Source of the DNA: DATATV01 sp035551355
GTDB taxonomy: Bacteria; Actinomycetota; Actinomycetes; Mycobacteriales; Pseudonocardiaceae
Direction of reading: 5' to 3'
DNA: 15,570 bases
Assembly (NCBI GenBank): GCA_035551355.1
Contig: DASZNF010000104.1
Span: 1 to 15,570, forward strand
Position numbers and translations under genes: made by a program. This document shows, piece after piece, positions 1-7,105 of the stretch (positions are counted from its first letter, which is position 1; each line of letters starts with the position of its first letter). Under the pieces are notes generated by a model that saw nothing but the letters and a program-made list of their open reading frames with translations, did not search any database and was not told the origin of the DNA.

Positions 1-561
1 CGCCACGGCGAGTACCACCTCGGCCCGCAACGCCCCACCGAGCAGCACCCCGAGCGCGCCGAACGCGGCCGTGCCGGCGAGCACCATGAGACCGGCGGCG
101 CCCAGGCCACCTGGATCGGGTCGCCAACCCAGGGCGAGCGCCACCCCGCCCAGCACCACCAACTGCACCAGCACCACCCCGAGCACCGCGAGCATCCGGC
201 CTGCGACCAGCGACCACCGGGGCAGCGCGGTGGCGGCCAACCGTTTGAGCACCCCGTAGCGGCGGTCGAAGCCCAGCGCGATGGCCTGCCCGGTGAACGC
301 CGAGGACATGATGGCCAGCGCGAACACCCGCGGGGTGACCGCGTCGATCCGCGGGGCAGGCAGCTTGATCACGGTGACCAGGGTCAGCCCGACCAGCAGC
401 ACCAGCGGGATGAGCAGGGTGAGCAGCACCTGCTCGCCGTTGCGGAAGGCCAGCAGCGCCTCGGTGCGGGCCTGGGTGAGCAGCATCCGGCCCGGCCGTC
501 CTCGGCCCGGCTTGGGGGTGAAGGTGCCCGGGGCGAACCGGGCTTCCGACGCAGCGCTCAC
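1..561 (-). CDS. ABC-2 type transporter permease, N-terminal part (truncated by window edge)
   Basis: This is the membrane subunit of an ABC-2 exporter, partnered with the ATPase encoded just before it. The GTG start at 561 overlaps the ATPase stop (GTGA), which implies translational coupling. The 187 codons inside the window stay open to the left edge. A soluble basic N-terminus (residues 1-40) precedes hydrophobic segments at about 47-66, 79-97, 123-145 and 155-177. The stretch FDRRYGVLKRLAAT (98-111), between the second and third segments, is typical of ABC-2 permeases. Family membership follows from this pattern and from the neighbour; the substrate cannot be told. The gene order matches the ABC genes next to mptB in mycobacteria (established synteny, recalled). 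The C-terminus lies outside the window. Confidence 0.85.
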   Translation of the reverse strand, partial: MSAASEARFAPGTFTPKPGRGRPGRMLLTQARTEALLAFRNGEQVLLTLLIPLVLLVGLTLVTVIKLPAPRIDAVTPRVFALAIMSSAFTGQAIALGFDRRYGVLKRLAATALPRWSLVAGRMLAVLGVVLVQLVVLGGVALALGWRPDPGGLGAAGLMVLAGTAAFGALGVLLGGALRAEVVLAVA

Positions 562-1481
562 CGCAGTTCCCGTCCGGTCAGGTCGAGGAACACGTCCTCA
601 AGGCTTCGTTTGTTCACCTGCATGGCCTCGGCCAGCACACCCTGCTGGGCGCACCAGGAGGTGACGGTGGACACCACCTGCGGGCTGATCGGGCCGCGCA
701 CCCGGTAGTCACCGGGCCGGTCCTCGTCCACCGCGCAGCCCTCGGGCAGCGCCTTGGCCAGCAGCGCCAGGTCCAGGCCGGGTTTGGCGTGGAAGCGCAG
801 CAGTTGTTCGGTGACGTCGGCGGTGGTCAGCTCGTCCGGGCTGCCCTCGGCCACCACCCGGCCGCGGTCGATGATCATCACGTGGTCGGCCAGCTCCTCG
901 GCCTCTTCCATCAGGTGCGTGGTGAGCAGCACGGTGACCCCGTCGGCCCGCAGCGCCCGCACCAGGTCCCACACCAGCCGGCGGGCCTGCGGGTCCATGC
1001 CCGCGGTGGGCTCGTCCAGGAACACCATCTCCGGCCGGCCGACCAGCGCGCAGGCCAGGGACAGCCGCTGCTGCTGGCCTCCGGACAGCCGCTTGTAGGG
1101 GGTGCGGCGGGCCGAGTCCAGGCCGAGGGTGGACAGCAGCCAGTCCGGGTCGTGCGGGTCGGCCACGCAGGTGGCCACCAGCCGGAGCATCTCGTCGGCC
1201 CGCACCCCGGGGTAGGCGCCGCCGCCCTGCGGCATCACGCCGATCCGCGGGCGCAGCCTGTCGCCGTCGGCGCGGGGGTCCAGGCCGAGTACCCGCACGG
1301 TGCCGGAGTCGGGGGTCAGGAAACCCTCGCAGATTTCGACGGTGGTGGTCTTGCCCGCACCGTTGGGGCCCAGCAACGCCAGTACCGCCCCGGTCGCTAC
1401 GCGCAGGTCGAGCCGGTCGACGGCGGTCGTCGCGCCGTAGCGTTTGACCAGACCGGTCACCTGGAGGGCAGCATCCACCAC
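558..1481 (-). CDS. ABC-2 type transporter ATP-binding protein
   Basis: This is the nucleotide-binding subunit of an exporter, 307 residues, the usual size for the family. It has Walker A GPNGAGKT (38-45), Q-loop Q85, signature LSGGQQQ (132-138), Walker B MVFLDE (152-157) and the switch histidine H189 in TTHLMEEAEEL. The C-terminal region ending LEDVFLDLTGRELR is typical of DrrA/CcmA-like ATPases of drug or lipid exporters. The GTG at 1481 was chosen because the domain begins right after it and it lies 11 bases past the mptB stop; the next codon is also GTG. No Shine-Dalgarno is visible, so translation probably depends on readthrough coupling from mptB. The reading frame stays open far upstream, but that extension is antisense-like shadow inside mptB. 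Substrate unknown. Confidence 0.9.
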   Translation of the reverse strand: MVDAALQVTGLVKRYGATTAVDRLDLRVATGAVLALLGPNGAGKTTTVEICEGFLTPDSGTVRVLGLDPRADGDRLRPRIGVMPQGGGAYPGVRADEMLRLVATCVADPHDPDWLLSTLGLDSARRTPYKRLSGGQQQRLSLACALVGRPEMVFLDEPTAGMDPQARRLVWDLVRALRADGVTVLLTTHLMEEAEELADHVMIIDRGRVVAEGSPDELTTADVTEQLLRFHAKPGLDLALLAKALPEGCAVDEDRPGDYRVRGPISPQVVSTVTSWCAQQGVLAEAMQVNKRSLEDVFLDLTGRELR

Positions 1482-1492
1482 GAGTGGAAAGA

Positions 1493-3247
1493 CTAGGCCG
1501 TGGTCCGGCTCACCCCTCGGCCGGATCGGCCTGATCGCTTGGGCAGCACCGGGCAGGTCCGGTTGAGCACGACCACGGCGAGGATGAACACCACGGCCGC
1601 GGCCAGGGCGGCGTCGGGCAGCACGTAGGCCCGGCCGTCGAAGGTGCTGCCGGTGGGCGGGACCAGCATGGCCACCACGGCGCTGATCGCGGCGGTCGCG
1701 CTGCGGAACACCGAGGCGCCCACCACGCAGGCCAGCGGGAGGGCGGCCCACAGCAGGTACCAGGGCTGCACGGTGCCGCCGAGCACCACCACCGCGGCCA
1801 TGCACAGCCCGAGGCCGAGCATCGGGTGCATGCGGCCCTTGTGGGTGTCCCACAGCAGTCTGCCGATGACCACCACGCTGACCACCTCGCCGATGTCGCG
1901 CAGCACGCCGATGGTGGTGTCGGTGTGGTTGCCCAGGTCCAGCGCGATGCCCAGCCCACCGGCCACGTACCCGAGGGCGGTCATCGGCGACATCCAGCTC
2001 TTCACCACGCCGTTGGTGTTCAGCGTGGACAGCCAGCCGAAGCCCAGCCCCGTGCCGACCGAGGTGGCCACCATGATCACCGCGGTGACCACGCCCAGCC
2101 CGAGCGCGGCGTAGACCAGATGTCGGAGGGTGCCGCCCCAGCGGCGGGCGACCATGACGCCGAGGAAGCCCAGCGCGGGCGCGGCCGAGATCTTCACCGC
2201 GGCGCCCAGCACGATGACCGCCGATCCGGCCAGTAGGCAGGCGATCTCGGCGGCGGTCACCGGGGGTATCGGAGCACCCTTGCTGAGCACCGGCAGCCGG
2301 TGCAGGGCGATCTCGAACCCGGCCAGCATCAGCCCGATCATCAGGGCCTCGTTGTGCGAGCCGGCGATGAGGTGCCACAGCACCAGCGGGTTGGCCGCGC
2401 CCAGCCACAGCGCGCTGACCGGCTGCACGCCGAACCGGCGGGCCAGCCGGGGCAGCGCCCACACGATCATGGCCAGGCCGATGAGCTCCAGGATGCGTTG
2501 CAGGTAGACGCCGGTGACCACGTGATTGCCGGACACGGCGGTGACCAGCCGGCCGACGGTGATGAACAGCGGGCCGTAGGGGGCCGGGGTGTCCCGCCAG
2601 ATGTTGGGCACGCCCCGGGTGAGCGGGTCGCTGACGCCCAGCGCGGCGGCCGGGCCGAGCTGGTAGGGATTCAGCCCCAGCGCGGCGATCTTGGACTGGG
2701 CGAGGTAGCTGTAGACGTCCTTGCTGAACATCGGGGTGGGCGGCAGGGCCAGCGGGATGGCCCACATGAACAGCGTCCGGTTGAGCTGGCTGCGCGAGAT
2801 CAGGTGGACCCGGCCGGGGCGGGCGAACCGGCCCAGCAGCAGCCAGGCCAGCACCACCATGGCCATCCCGGCGAACGCCACGGCCAGCGACACGGTGGGC
2901 ATCCGCGGGAACAGGCCCAGGATCGGGATGGTGTTGACCGGGTTGAACACCGGCGTGGCGCCCGCGCCCAGCGACCCGGCGGCCAGCAGCAGTGCGCCGA
3001 TCGTGCCGAACCGGCGCACGACGTCCAGCTGTTTGCGTTCGCCGTGGTCCAGCCCGGGCGGTTCGACCGTGCCCAGCGAGACGTCGACCGAGGCGATCAC
3101 CGCCTCGCCCGGCCCGCGAACCGCGCCGTCAGTCACGCCTTCGACCACACCATCAGTTGCTTCACCGGCGACGTCGGCGGAGACCGGGCCGGTCTCGCCG
3201 CCGGACCCAACTTGGGCCAGCGTCCCCTCGATATCGCTCGTCGCCAC
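1493..3247 (-). CDS. mptB: MptB-like polyprenyl-phosphomannose-dependent alpha-(1->6)-mannosyltransferase
   Basis: This is a GT-C fold integral membrane glycosyltransferase. In Corynebacterineae MptB uses polyprenyl-phosphate-mannose on the outer face of the membrane to start the alpha-1,6-mannan core of lipomannan. The protein has 584 residues, close to the mycobacterial length as I recall it. The N-terminal 75 residues are a soluble, low-complexity extension rich in Gly, Val, Asp and Glu. Many hydrophobic segments follow (for example 82-98, 117-140, 333-365, 378-398, 477-512, 543-561). Conserved-looking features are KDVYSY (176-181) after the first extracellular segment, the likely metal/donor aspartate region, as well as NPYQLGP (193-199), TPAPYGPLF (220-228), GSHNEALMIG (296-305) and QPWYLLW (494-500). 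The GTG at 3247 sits 6 bases after a TAGGCT -10 box, consistent with a leaderless mRNA. Family assignment is strong; the exact acceptor in this organism is inferred. Confidence 0.88.
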   Translation of the reverse strand: MATSDIEGTLAQVGSGGETGPVSADVAGEATDGVVEGVTDGAVRGPGEAVIASVDVSLGTVEPPGLDHGERKQLDVVRRFGTIGALLLAAGSLGAGATPVFNPVNTIPILGLFPRMPTVSLAVAFAGMAMVVLAWLLLGRFARPGRVHLISRSQLNRTLFMWAIPLALPPTPMFSKDVYSYLAQSKIAALGLNPYQLGPAAALGVSDPLTRGVPNIWRDTPAPYGPLFITVGRLVTAVSGNHVVTGVYLQRILELIGLAMIVWALPRLARRFGVQPVSALWLGAANPLVLWHLIAGSHNEALMIGLMLAGFEIALHRLPVLSKGAPIPPVTAAEIACLLAGSAVIVLGAAVKISAAPALGFLGVMVARRWGGTLRHLVYAALGLGVVTAVIMVATSVGTGLGFGWLSTLNTNGVVKSWMSPMTALGYVAGGLGIALDLGNHTDTTIGVLRDIGEVVSVVVIGRLLWDTHKGRMHPMLGLGLCMAAVVVLGGTVQPWYLLWAALPLACVVGASVFRSATAAISAVVAMLVPPTGSTFDGRAYVLPDAALAAAVVFILAVVVLNRTCPVLPKRSGRSGRGVSRTTA

Positions 3248-3253
3248 GTCGAG

Positions 3254-3259
3254 AGCCTA
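3254..3259 (-). promoter_or_regulatory. -10 box of a leaderless promoter for mptB
   Basis: Read on the minus strand this is TAGGCT, a TANNNT match. Exactly six bases (CTCGAC) separate it from the GTG start of mptB, so transcription starting seven bases after the hexamer would begin on the start codon. There is no clear -35; the hexamer 17 bases upstream reads GCTCAC. The mptB start has no convincing Shine-Dalgarno, which fits a leaderless mRNA. Confidence 0.5.
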
Positions 3260-3307
3260 TCGGTGGCGCTTTCCGAGTGAGCCCGATCACCCCATCCGGT
3301 GCTGCCT

Positions 3308-3343
3308 TTGCCCCGCCCACCTAAATACGTCACACTTGTGTTG
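3308..3343 (+). promoter_or_regulatory. Candidate leaderless promoter of the suf operon
   Basis: TTGCCC (3308-3313, four of six bases of TTGACA) is followed after 17 bases by CACACT (3331-3336), a -10-like hexamer with the key A at position 2 and T at position 6. Six bases later comes the GTG of sufR (3343-3345), so the transcript would start on the start codon. No Shine-Dalgarno precedes that GTG. A weaker alternative -10 is TAAATA at 3322-3327. Confidence 0.5.
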
Positions 3344-3346
3344 TGA
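3332..3346 (+). promoter_or_regulatory. SufR operator ACACT-N5-TGTGA
   Basis: The sequence reads ACACT TGTGT TGTGA, an exact match to the inverted-repeat form ACACT-N5-TGTGA that I recall being reported for mycobacterial SufR (Rv1460) autoregulation. The left half falls on the proposed -10 hexamer and the right half contains the GTG start of sufR. A bound repressor would therefore block both RNA polymerase and the 5' end of the message. The match is seen directly; binding is inferred. Confidence 0.72.
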
Positions 3347-4119
3347 AAAACGTCGGTGCTGCTCCCCGAGCCGCCGAGGACGCCGTCACGGTGCCCTCGG
3401 CGGATGCCTCGGCCGCGCAGCACGCGGACGGCCGGACCCGGCAGGCAGTGGCGCGGCTGCTGCTGGAGCGGGGGCCGGTCACCGCGGCGGTGGTCGCCGA
3501 CGCGCTGGGCCTGAGCCCGGCCGCGGTGCGCCGCCACCTCGACGTGCTGATCGCCGAAGACGAGGTGCGCACCCGGGAGGCCCCCCGGCGTGGGCAGCGC
3601 GGCCGGGGTCGTCCGGCCAAGCTGTTCCTGCTCACCGAGACCGGCCGCGCCCGGTTCGGTCACGCCTACGACGATCTGGCCGTGTCCGCCCTGCGGTTCC
3701 TCGCCGAGCGTGGCGGGGAGGCCGCGGTCCGGGCGTTCGCGGAAAGCCGGGTGGCCGGCCTGGTCGGGGAGCACCGCGCCGCGGTGACCGCCGCCCGGGA
3801 CACGCAGGCCCGCGCCCAGGCGCTCGCCGACGCGCTCACCAGGGAGGGCTACGCTGCCTCGACCAGGCATGTTGGGTCAGGAGAGCAGCTCTGCCAGCAC
3901 CACTGCCCGGTGGCCCACGTGGCCGCCGAGTTCCCGCAGCTGTGTGAGGCCGAGACGGCGGCGTTCGCCGAACTGCTCGGCACCCACGTGCAGCGGTTGG
4001 CCACCATCGCCCGCGGCGACGCGGCCTGCACCACCCATGTTCCGACGCCCTCGGTCCCGAACCCGAGTGCGCCCGGGACGATCATGGATAGCCACGAGTA
4101 TGGAGGGGAGTCCGGATGA
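3343..4119 (+). CDS. sufR: SufR, iron-sulfur-sensing transcriptional repressor of the suf operon
   Basis: This is a winged-helix regulator of the SufR/DeoR-like type, 258 residues. The HTH is at about 34-75, with ALGLSPAAVRRHLDVLIAED as recognition helix and surroundings, followed by a basic wing RRGQRGRGRPAKLFLLTETG (82-101). The C-terminal half carries CQHHCPVAHVAAEFPQLCEAE. Its cysteines C184, C188 and C201, together with C229, give the CX3C-X12-C pattern that in this family ligates a 4Fe-4S cluster. As in its homologues, the cluster-bound form probably represses and loss of the cluster derepresses suf. The GTG at 3343 was chosen because of the leaderless promoter and operator; an internal GTG at 3391 is the main alternative. 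The C-terminal tail past residue 232 looks disordered. The stop overlaps the sufB start (ATGA). Confidence 0.93.
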   Translation: MKNVGAAPRAAEDAVTVPSADASAAQHADGRTRQAVARLLLERGPVTAAVVADALGLSPAAVRRHLDVLIAEDEVRTREAPRRGQRGRGRPAKLFLLTETGRARFGHAYDDLAVSALRFLAERGGEAAVRAFAESRVAGLVGEHRAAVTAARDTQARAQALADALTREGYAASTRHVGSGEQLCQHHCPVAHVAAEFPQLCEAETAAFAELLGTHVQRLATIARGDAACTTHVPTPSVPNPSAPGTIMDSHEYGGESG

Positions 4120-5579
4120 CTGCCGCTGCCGAGCAGCGCACGCCCACCACGGTCACCACCGGCGCCGAGCCACTCAGCCAGGAGCAGACCCTGGCCACTC
4201 TGGGTCGCTACGAGTACGGCTGGGCGGACGCGGACACCGCGGGCGCCAGCGCCCGTCGTGGCCTGTCCGAGGACGTCGTCCGCGACATCTCGGCCAAGAA
4301 GAGCGAGCCCGACTGGATGCTGCAGGCCCGGTTGAAGGCCCTGAAGCTGTTCGACCGCAAGCCGATGCCCAACTGGGGCGCCGACCTGTCCGGGATCGAC
4401 TTCGAGACGATCAAGTACTTCGTCCGGTCCACCGAGCAGCAGGCCGCCACCTGGGATGACCTGCCCGCGGACATCAAGAACACCTACGACAAGCTGGGCA
4501 TCCCGGAGGCGGAGAAGCAGCGGCTGGTCTCCGGTGTCGCGGCCCAGTACGAGTCCGAGGTGGTCTACCACAAGATCCGCGAGGACCTTGAGGAACAGGG
4601 CGTCATCTTCCTGGACACCGACACGGGCCTGCGCGAGCACCCGGAGCTGTTCGAGGAGTACTTCGGCTCGGTGATCCCGGCCGGGGACAACAAGTTCTCC
4701 GCGCTCAACAGCGCGGTGTGGTCGGGCGGCTCGTTCATCTACGTGCCCAAGGGCGTCCACGTGGACATCCCGCTGCAGGCCTACTTCCGGATCAACACCG
4801 AGAACATGGGCCAGTTCGAGCGGACGCTGATCATCGTCGACGAGGACGCCTACGTGCACTACGTCGAGGGCTGCACCGCGCCGATCTACAAGTCGGACTC
4901 GCTGCACTCCGCGGTGGTCGAGATCATCGTGAAGAAGGGCGGCCGCTGCCGCTACACGACCATCCAGAACTGGTCGAACAACGTCTACAACCTGGTCACC
5001 AAGCGGGCCAAGGCCGAGGCCGGCGCCACCATGGAGTGGGTCGACGGCAACCTCGGGTCCAAGGTGACCATGAAGTACCCGTCGGTGTTCCTGATGGGCG
5101 AGCACGCCAAGGGCGAGGTGCTGTCCATCGCGTTCGCCGGTGAGGGCCAGCACCAGGACGCGGGCGCCAAGATGGAGCACCTGGCCCCGCACACCTCCTC
5201 CACCATCGTGTCCAAGTCGGTGGCCCGGGGCGGTGGCCGCACCTCCTACCGCGGTCTGGTCCGGGTGCACAAGCGAGCCCACCACTCGAAGTCCACGGTG
5301 AAGTGCGACGCGTTGCTGGTGGACACCATCAGCCGCTCGGACACCTACCCGTACGTGGACATCCGCGAGGACGACGTGTCCATGGGCCACGAGGCCACCG
5401 TGTCCAAGGTCAGCGAGGACCAGCTGTTCTACCTGATGTCCCGCGGCCTGACCGAGGACGAGGCCATGGCCATGGTGGTGCGCGGGTTCGTGGAGCCGAT
5501 CGCCCGCGAGCTGCCCATGGAGTACGCGCTGGAACTCAACCGCCTGATCGAGCTGCAGATGGAAGGGGCCGTCGGCTGA
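4116..5579 (+). CDS. sufB: SufB, scaffold subunit of the SufBCD Fe-S assembly complex
   Basis: SufB is a scaffold protein on which nascent Fe-S clusters are built, with SufD and the ATPase SufC. It has 487 residues, full length. The N-terminal helical part (1-110) leads into the beta-helix core containing FSALNSAVWSGGSFIYVPKGV (194-214). C397 in KSTVKCDALLVD corresponds to the catalytic/cluster cysteine of SufB proteins (E. coli C405), and VSMGHEATVSK (421-431) supplies the conserved Glu (E426). C253 in YVEGCTAP is the residue that follows the intein insertion point in M. tuberculosis SufB; no intein is present here. A strong Shine-Dalgarno (GGAGGGGAG, 4102-4110) lies just before the ATG, which overlaps the sufR stop by four bases. 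Confidence 0.97.
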   Translation: MTAAAEQRTPTTVTTGAEPLSQEQTLATLGRYEYGWADADTAGASARRGLSEDVVRDISAKKSEPDWMLQARLKALKLFDRKPMPNWGADLSGIDFETIKYFVRSTEQQAATWDDLPADIKNTYDKLGIPEAEKQRLVSGVAAQYESEVVYHKIREDLEEQGVIFLDTDTGLREHPELFEEYFGSVIPAGDNKFSALNSAVWSGGSFIYVPKGVHVDIPLQAYFRINTENMGQFERTLIIVDEDAYVHYVEGCTAPIYKSDSLHSAVVEIIVKKGGRCRYTTIQNWSNNVYNLVTKRAKAEAGATMEWVDGNLGSKVTMKYPSVFLMGEHAKGEVLSIAFAGEGQHQDAGAKMEHLAPHTSSTIVSKSVARGGGRTSYRGLVRVHKRAHHSKSTVKCDALLVDTISRSDTYPYVDIREDDVSMGHEATVSKVSEDQLFYLMSRGLTEDEAMAMVVRGFVEPIARELPMEYALELNRLIELQMEGAVG

Positions 5580-5581
5580 CC

Positions 5582-6748
5582 ATGACGACCACCGAGAAGC
5601 CGACCGCCCAGCACGGCCTGAAGGAGCACTCCGACGGGGTGGTGATCCCGCCCTCGACGCGAGCCGACCGCGCGGACACCACCACGCCGCCGACCGGGCG
5701 CGAGGAGAACTGGCGGTTCACCCCGATGAAGCGGCTGCGCGCGCTGATCCCGGCGCAGCCCGCCACCGGCACCGCGCCGGTCGAGGTGAACGCCCCGGAG
5801 CAGGTACGAGTGGACACCGTGTCCCGCGACGACGCGCGGATCGGGGTCACCGGCGCGCCGGCCGAGTACGTCTCGCGCAGCGCGTTCGAGTCGTTCACCG
5901 AGGCGACCGTGCTGACCATGCCCAAGGACACCAAGGTCGATGAGCCCGTGCTGGTCACGGTGACCGGCCCGGGCGAGGGGCAGACCAGCTACGGGCACCT
6001 GCAGGTGCGCGCGGAGAACTTCGCCGAGGCGGTCGTGGTGCTGGACTACCGCGGTTCGGGCACGCACGCCGACAACGTGGAGTTCGTGCTGGCCGACGGG
6101 GCCAAGCTGACCGTGGTCGCGGTGCACGACTGGGCCGACGACGCGGTGCACCTGACCACCCACGAGGCCGCGCTTGGCCGCGACGCGGTGCTCCGGCACA
6201 CCGTGGTGACCCTGGGCGGGGACACCGTCCGGGTGACCCCGACCGTCCGGTTCACCGAGCCCGGCGGGGACGTCGAGCTGACCGGCCTGTACTTCGCCGA
6301 CGCCGGCCAGCACCTGGAGCACCGGCTGTTCGTGGACCACGCGGTGCCGCACTGCCGCAGCAACGTCACCTACAAGGGGGCGCTGCAGGGCGACGGCGCG
6401 CACACGGTGTGGGTCGGCGACGTGCTGATCCGGGCCGCGGCCGAGGCCACCGAGACCTTCGAGCTCAACCGCAACCTGGTGCTCACCGACGGCGCGCGCG
6501 CCGACTCGGTGCCCAACCTGGAGATCGAGACCGGCGAGATCACCGGCGCCGGCCACGCCAGCGCCACCGGCCGGTTCGACGACGAGCAGCTGTTCTACCT
6601 GCAGGCTCGCGGGATCCCGGAGGACCAGGCCCGGCGGCTGGTGGTGCGGGGCTTCTTCCACGAGGTGCTCAACCGCATCGCGGTGCCGTCCGTGCGGGAA
6701 CGGCTGGAGGCCGCGATCGAGACCGAGCTGGCGGCGGTGGGCGTGTGA
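5582..6748 (+). CDS. sufD: SufD, scaffold partner of SufB
   Basis: SufD is a SufBD-family protein of 388 residues that forms the heterodimeric scaffold with SufB and docks onto SufC. The N-terminal 35 residues are poorly conserved in appearance. EENWRFTPMKRLRAL (41-55) is the typical early SufD motif, followed by the beta-helix core. Later conserved elements are CRSNVTYKGAL (258-268), GHASATGRFDDEQLFYLQARGI (324-345), with H325 at the place of the conserved SufD histidine, and RRLVVRGFFHEVL (351-363). The ATG lies two bases after the sufB stop; a purine-rich GGAAGGGG within the sufB end may serve as ribosome-binding site, though it is farther than usual. The stop overlaps the next gene's GTG. 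Confidence 0.95.
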   Translation: MTTTEKPTAQHGLKEHSDGVVIPPSTRADRADTTTPPTGREENWRFTPMKRLRALIPAQPATGTAPVEVNAPEQVRVDTVSRDDARIGVTGAPAEYVSRSAFESFTEATVLTMPKDTKVDEPVLVTVTGPGEGQTSYGHLQVRAENFAEAVVVLDYRGSGTHADNVEFVLADGAKLTVVAVHDWADDAVHLTTHEAALGRDAVLRHTVVTLGGDTVRVTPTVRFTEPGGDVELTGLYFADAGQHLEHRLFVDHAVPHCRSNVTYKGALQGDGAHTVWVGDVLIRAAAEATETFELNRNLVLTDGARADSVPNLEIETGEITGAGHASATGRFDDEQLFYLQARGIPEDQARRLVVRGFFHEVLNRIAVPSVRERLEAAIETELAAVGV

Positions 6749-7065
6749 GCCAGCGGGTGTGCGCACTGTCCGACCTCGACGACGGCAAGCCGCTGGCCGT
6801 CGAGGTCGGCGAGGTGCCCGTGGTGCTGGTGCGCGAGGGCGAGACCGTCCACGCGCTGCGCGACGAGTGCACGCACGCCGAACTGCCGTTGTCCGACGGC
6901 GAGGTGACCCGCAAGGGCATCGAGTGCTTCCTGCACGGGTCGTGCTTCGACCTGCGCACCGGCAAACCGTCCTCGCTGCCGGCCACCGAGCCGGTCGACG
7001 TGTACGCGGTGTCCGTCGTGGACGACGAGGTGCACGTGGACGTGTCCGGGCCGATCAACACCTGA
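6745..7065 (+). CDS. Rieske-type 2Fe-2S ferredoxin, non-heme oxygenase ferredoxin-like
   Basis: This is a small soluble 2Fe-2S protein of 106 residues. The two Rieske boxes are CTH (C42, H44) and CFLH (C61, H64), followed by GSCFDLRTGKP, the usual pattern of ferredoxin components of ring-hydroxylating oxygenases. No signal peptide or membrane anchor is visible. The GTG at 6745 overlaps the sufD stop by four bases (GTGA), so it is an integral operon member. No oxygenase gene is nearby, so I infer a role in electron supply to, or as an early client of, the Suf machinery; this is not demonstrated. A Rieske gene at this position is known in some actinobacteria such as Streptomyces and, as I recall, is absent from the M. 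tuberculosis operon. Confidence 0.92.
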   Translation: MSQRVCALSDLDDGKPLAVEVGEVPVVLVREGETVHALRDECTHAELPLSDGEVTRKGIECFLHGSCFDLRTGKPSSLPATEPVDVYAVSVVDDEVHVDVSGPINT

Positions 7066-7105
7066 GCCGACTTTTTCGCACGAACGCAGGAGAAACGAAG
7101 TAGCT

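Noticed and set aside
558..2765. 735-residue minus-strand open frame
   Set aside because: Only the last 307 residues are a real ABC ATPase; the upstream part is an Arg/Gly/His-rich frame-shifted shadow of mptB, and a stop-proximal GTG fits the domain start.
2300..3280. 326-residue plus-strand frame opposite mptB, reaching its promoter
   Set aside because: It is Gln/His/Arg-rich low-complexity sequence typical of antisense shadows; no domain or ribosome-binding site.
3849..5390. 513-residue minus-strand frame opposite sufR and sufB
   Set aside because: Its composition (Val, His, Gly, Arg-rich without domain motifs) is that of an antisense shadow in GC-rich DNA, and it lies entirely over well-recognised plus-strand genes.
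7071..7076. CTTTTT run between the Rieske gene and sufC as a terminator
   Set aside because: No stem precedes it, and a terminator inside the suf operon would separate essential partners.
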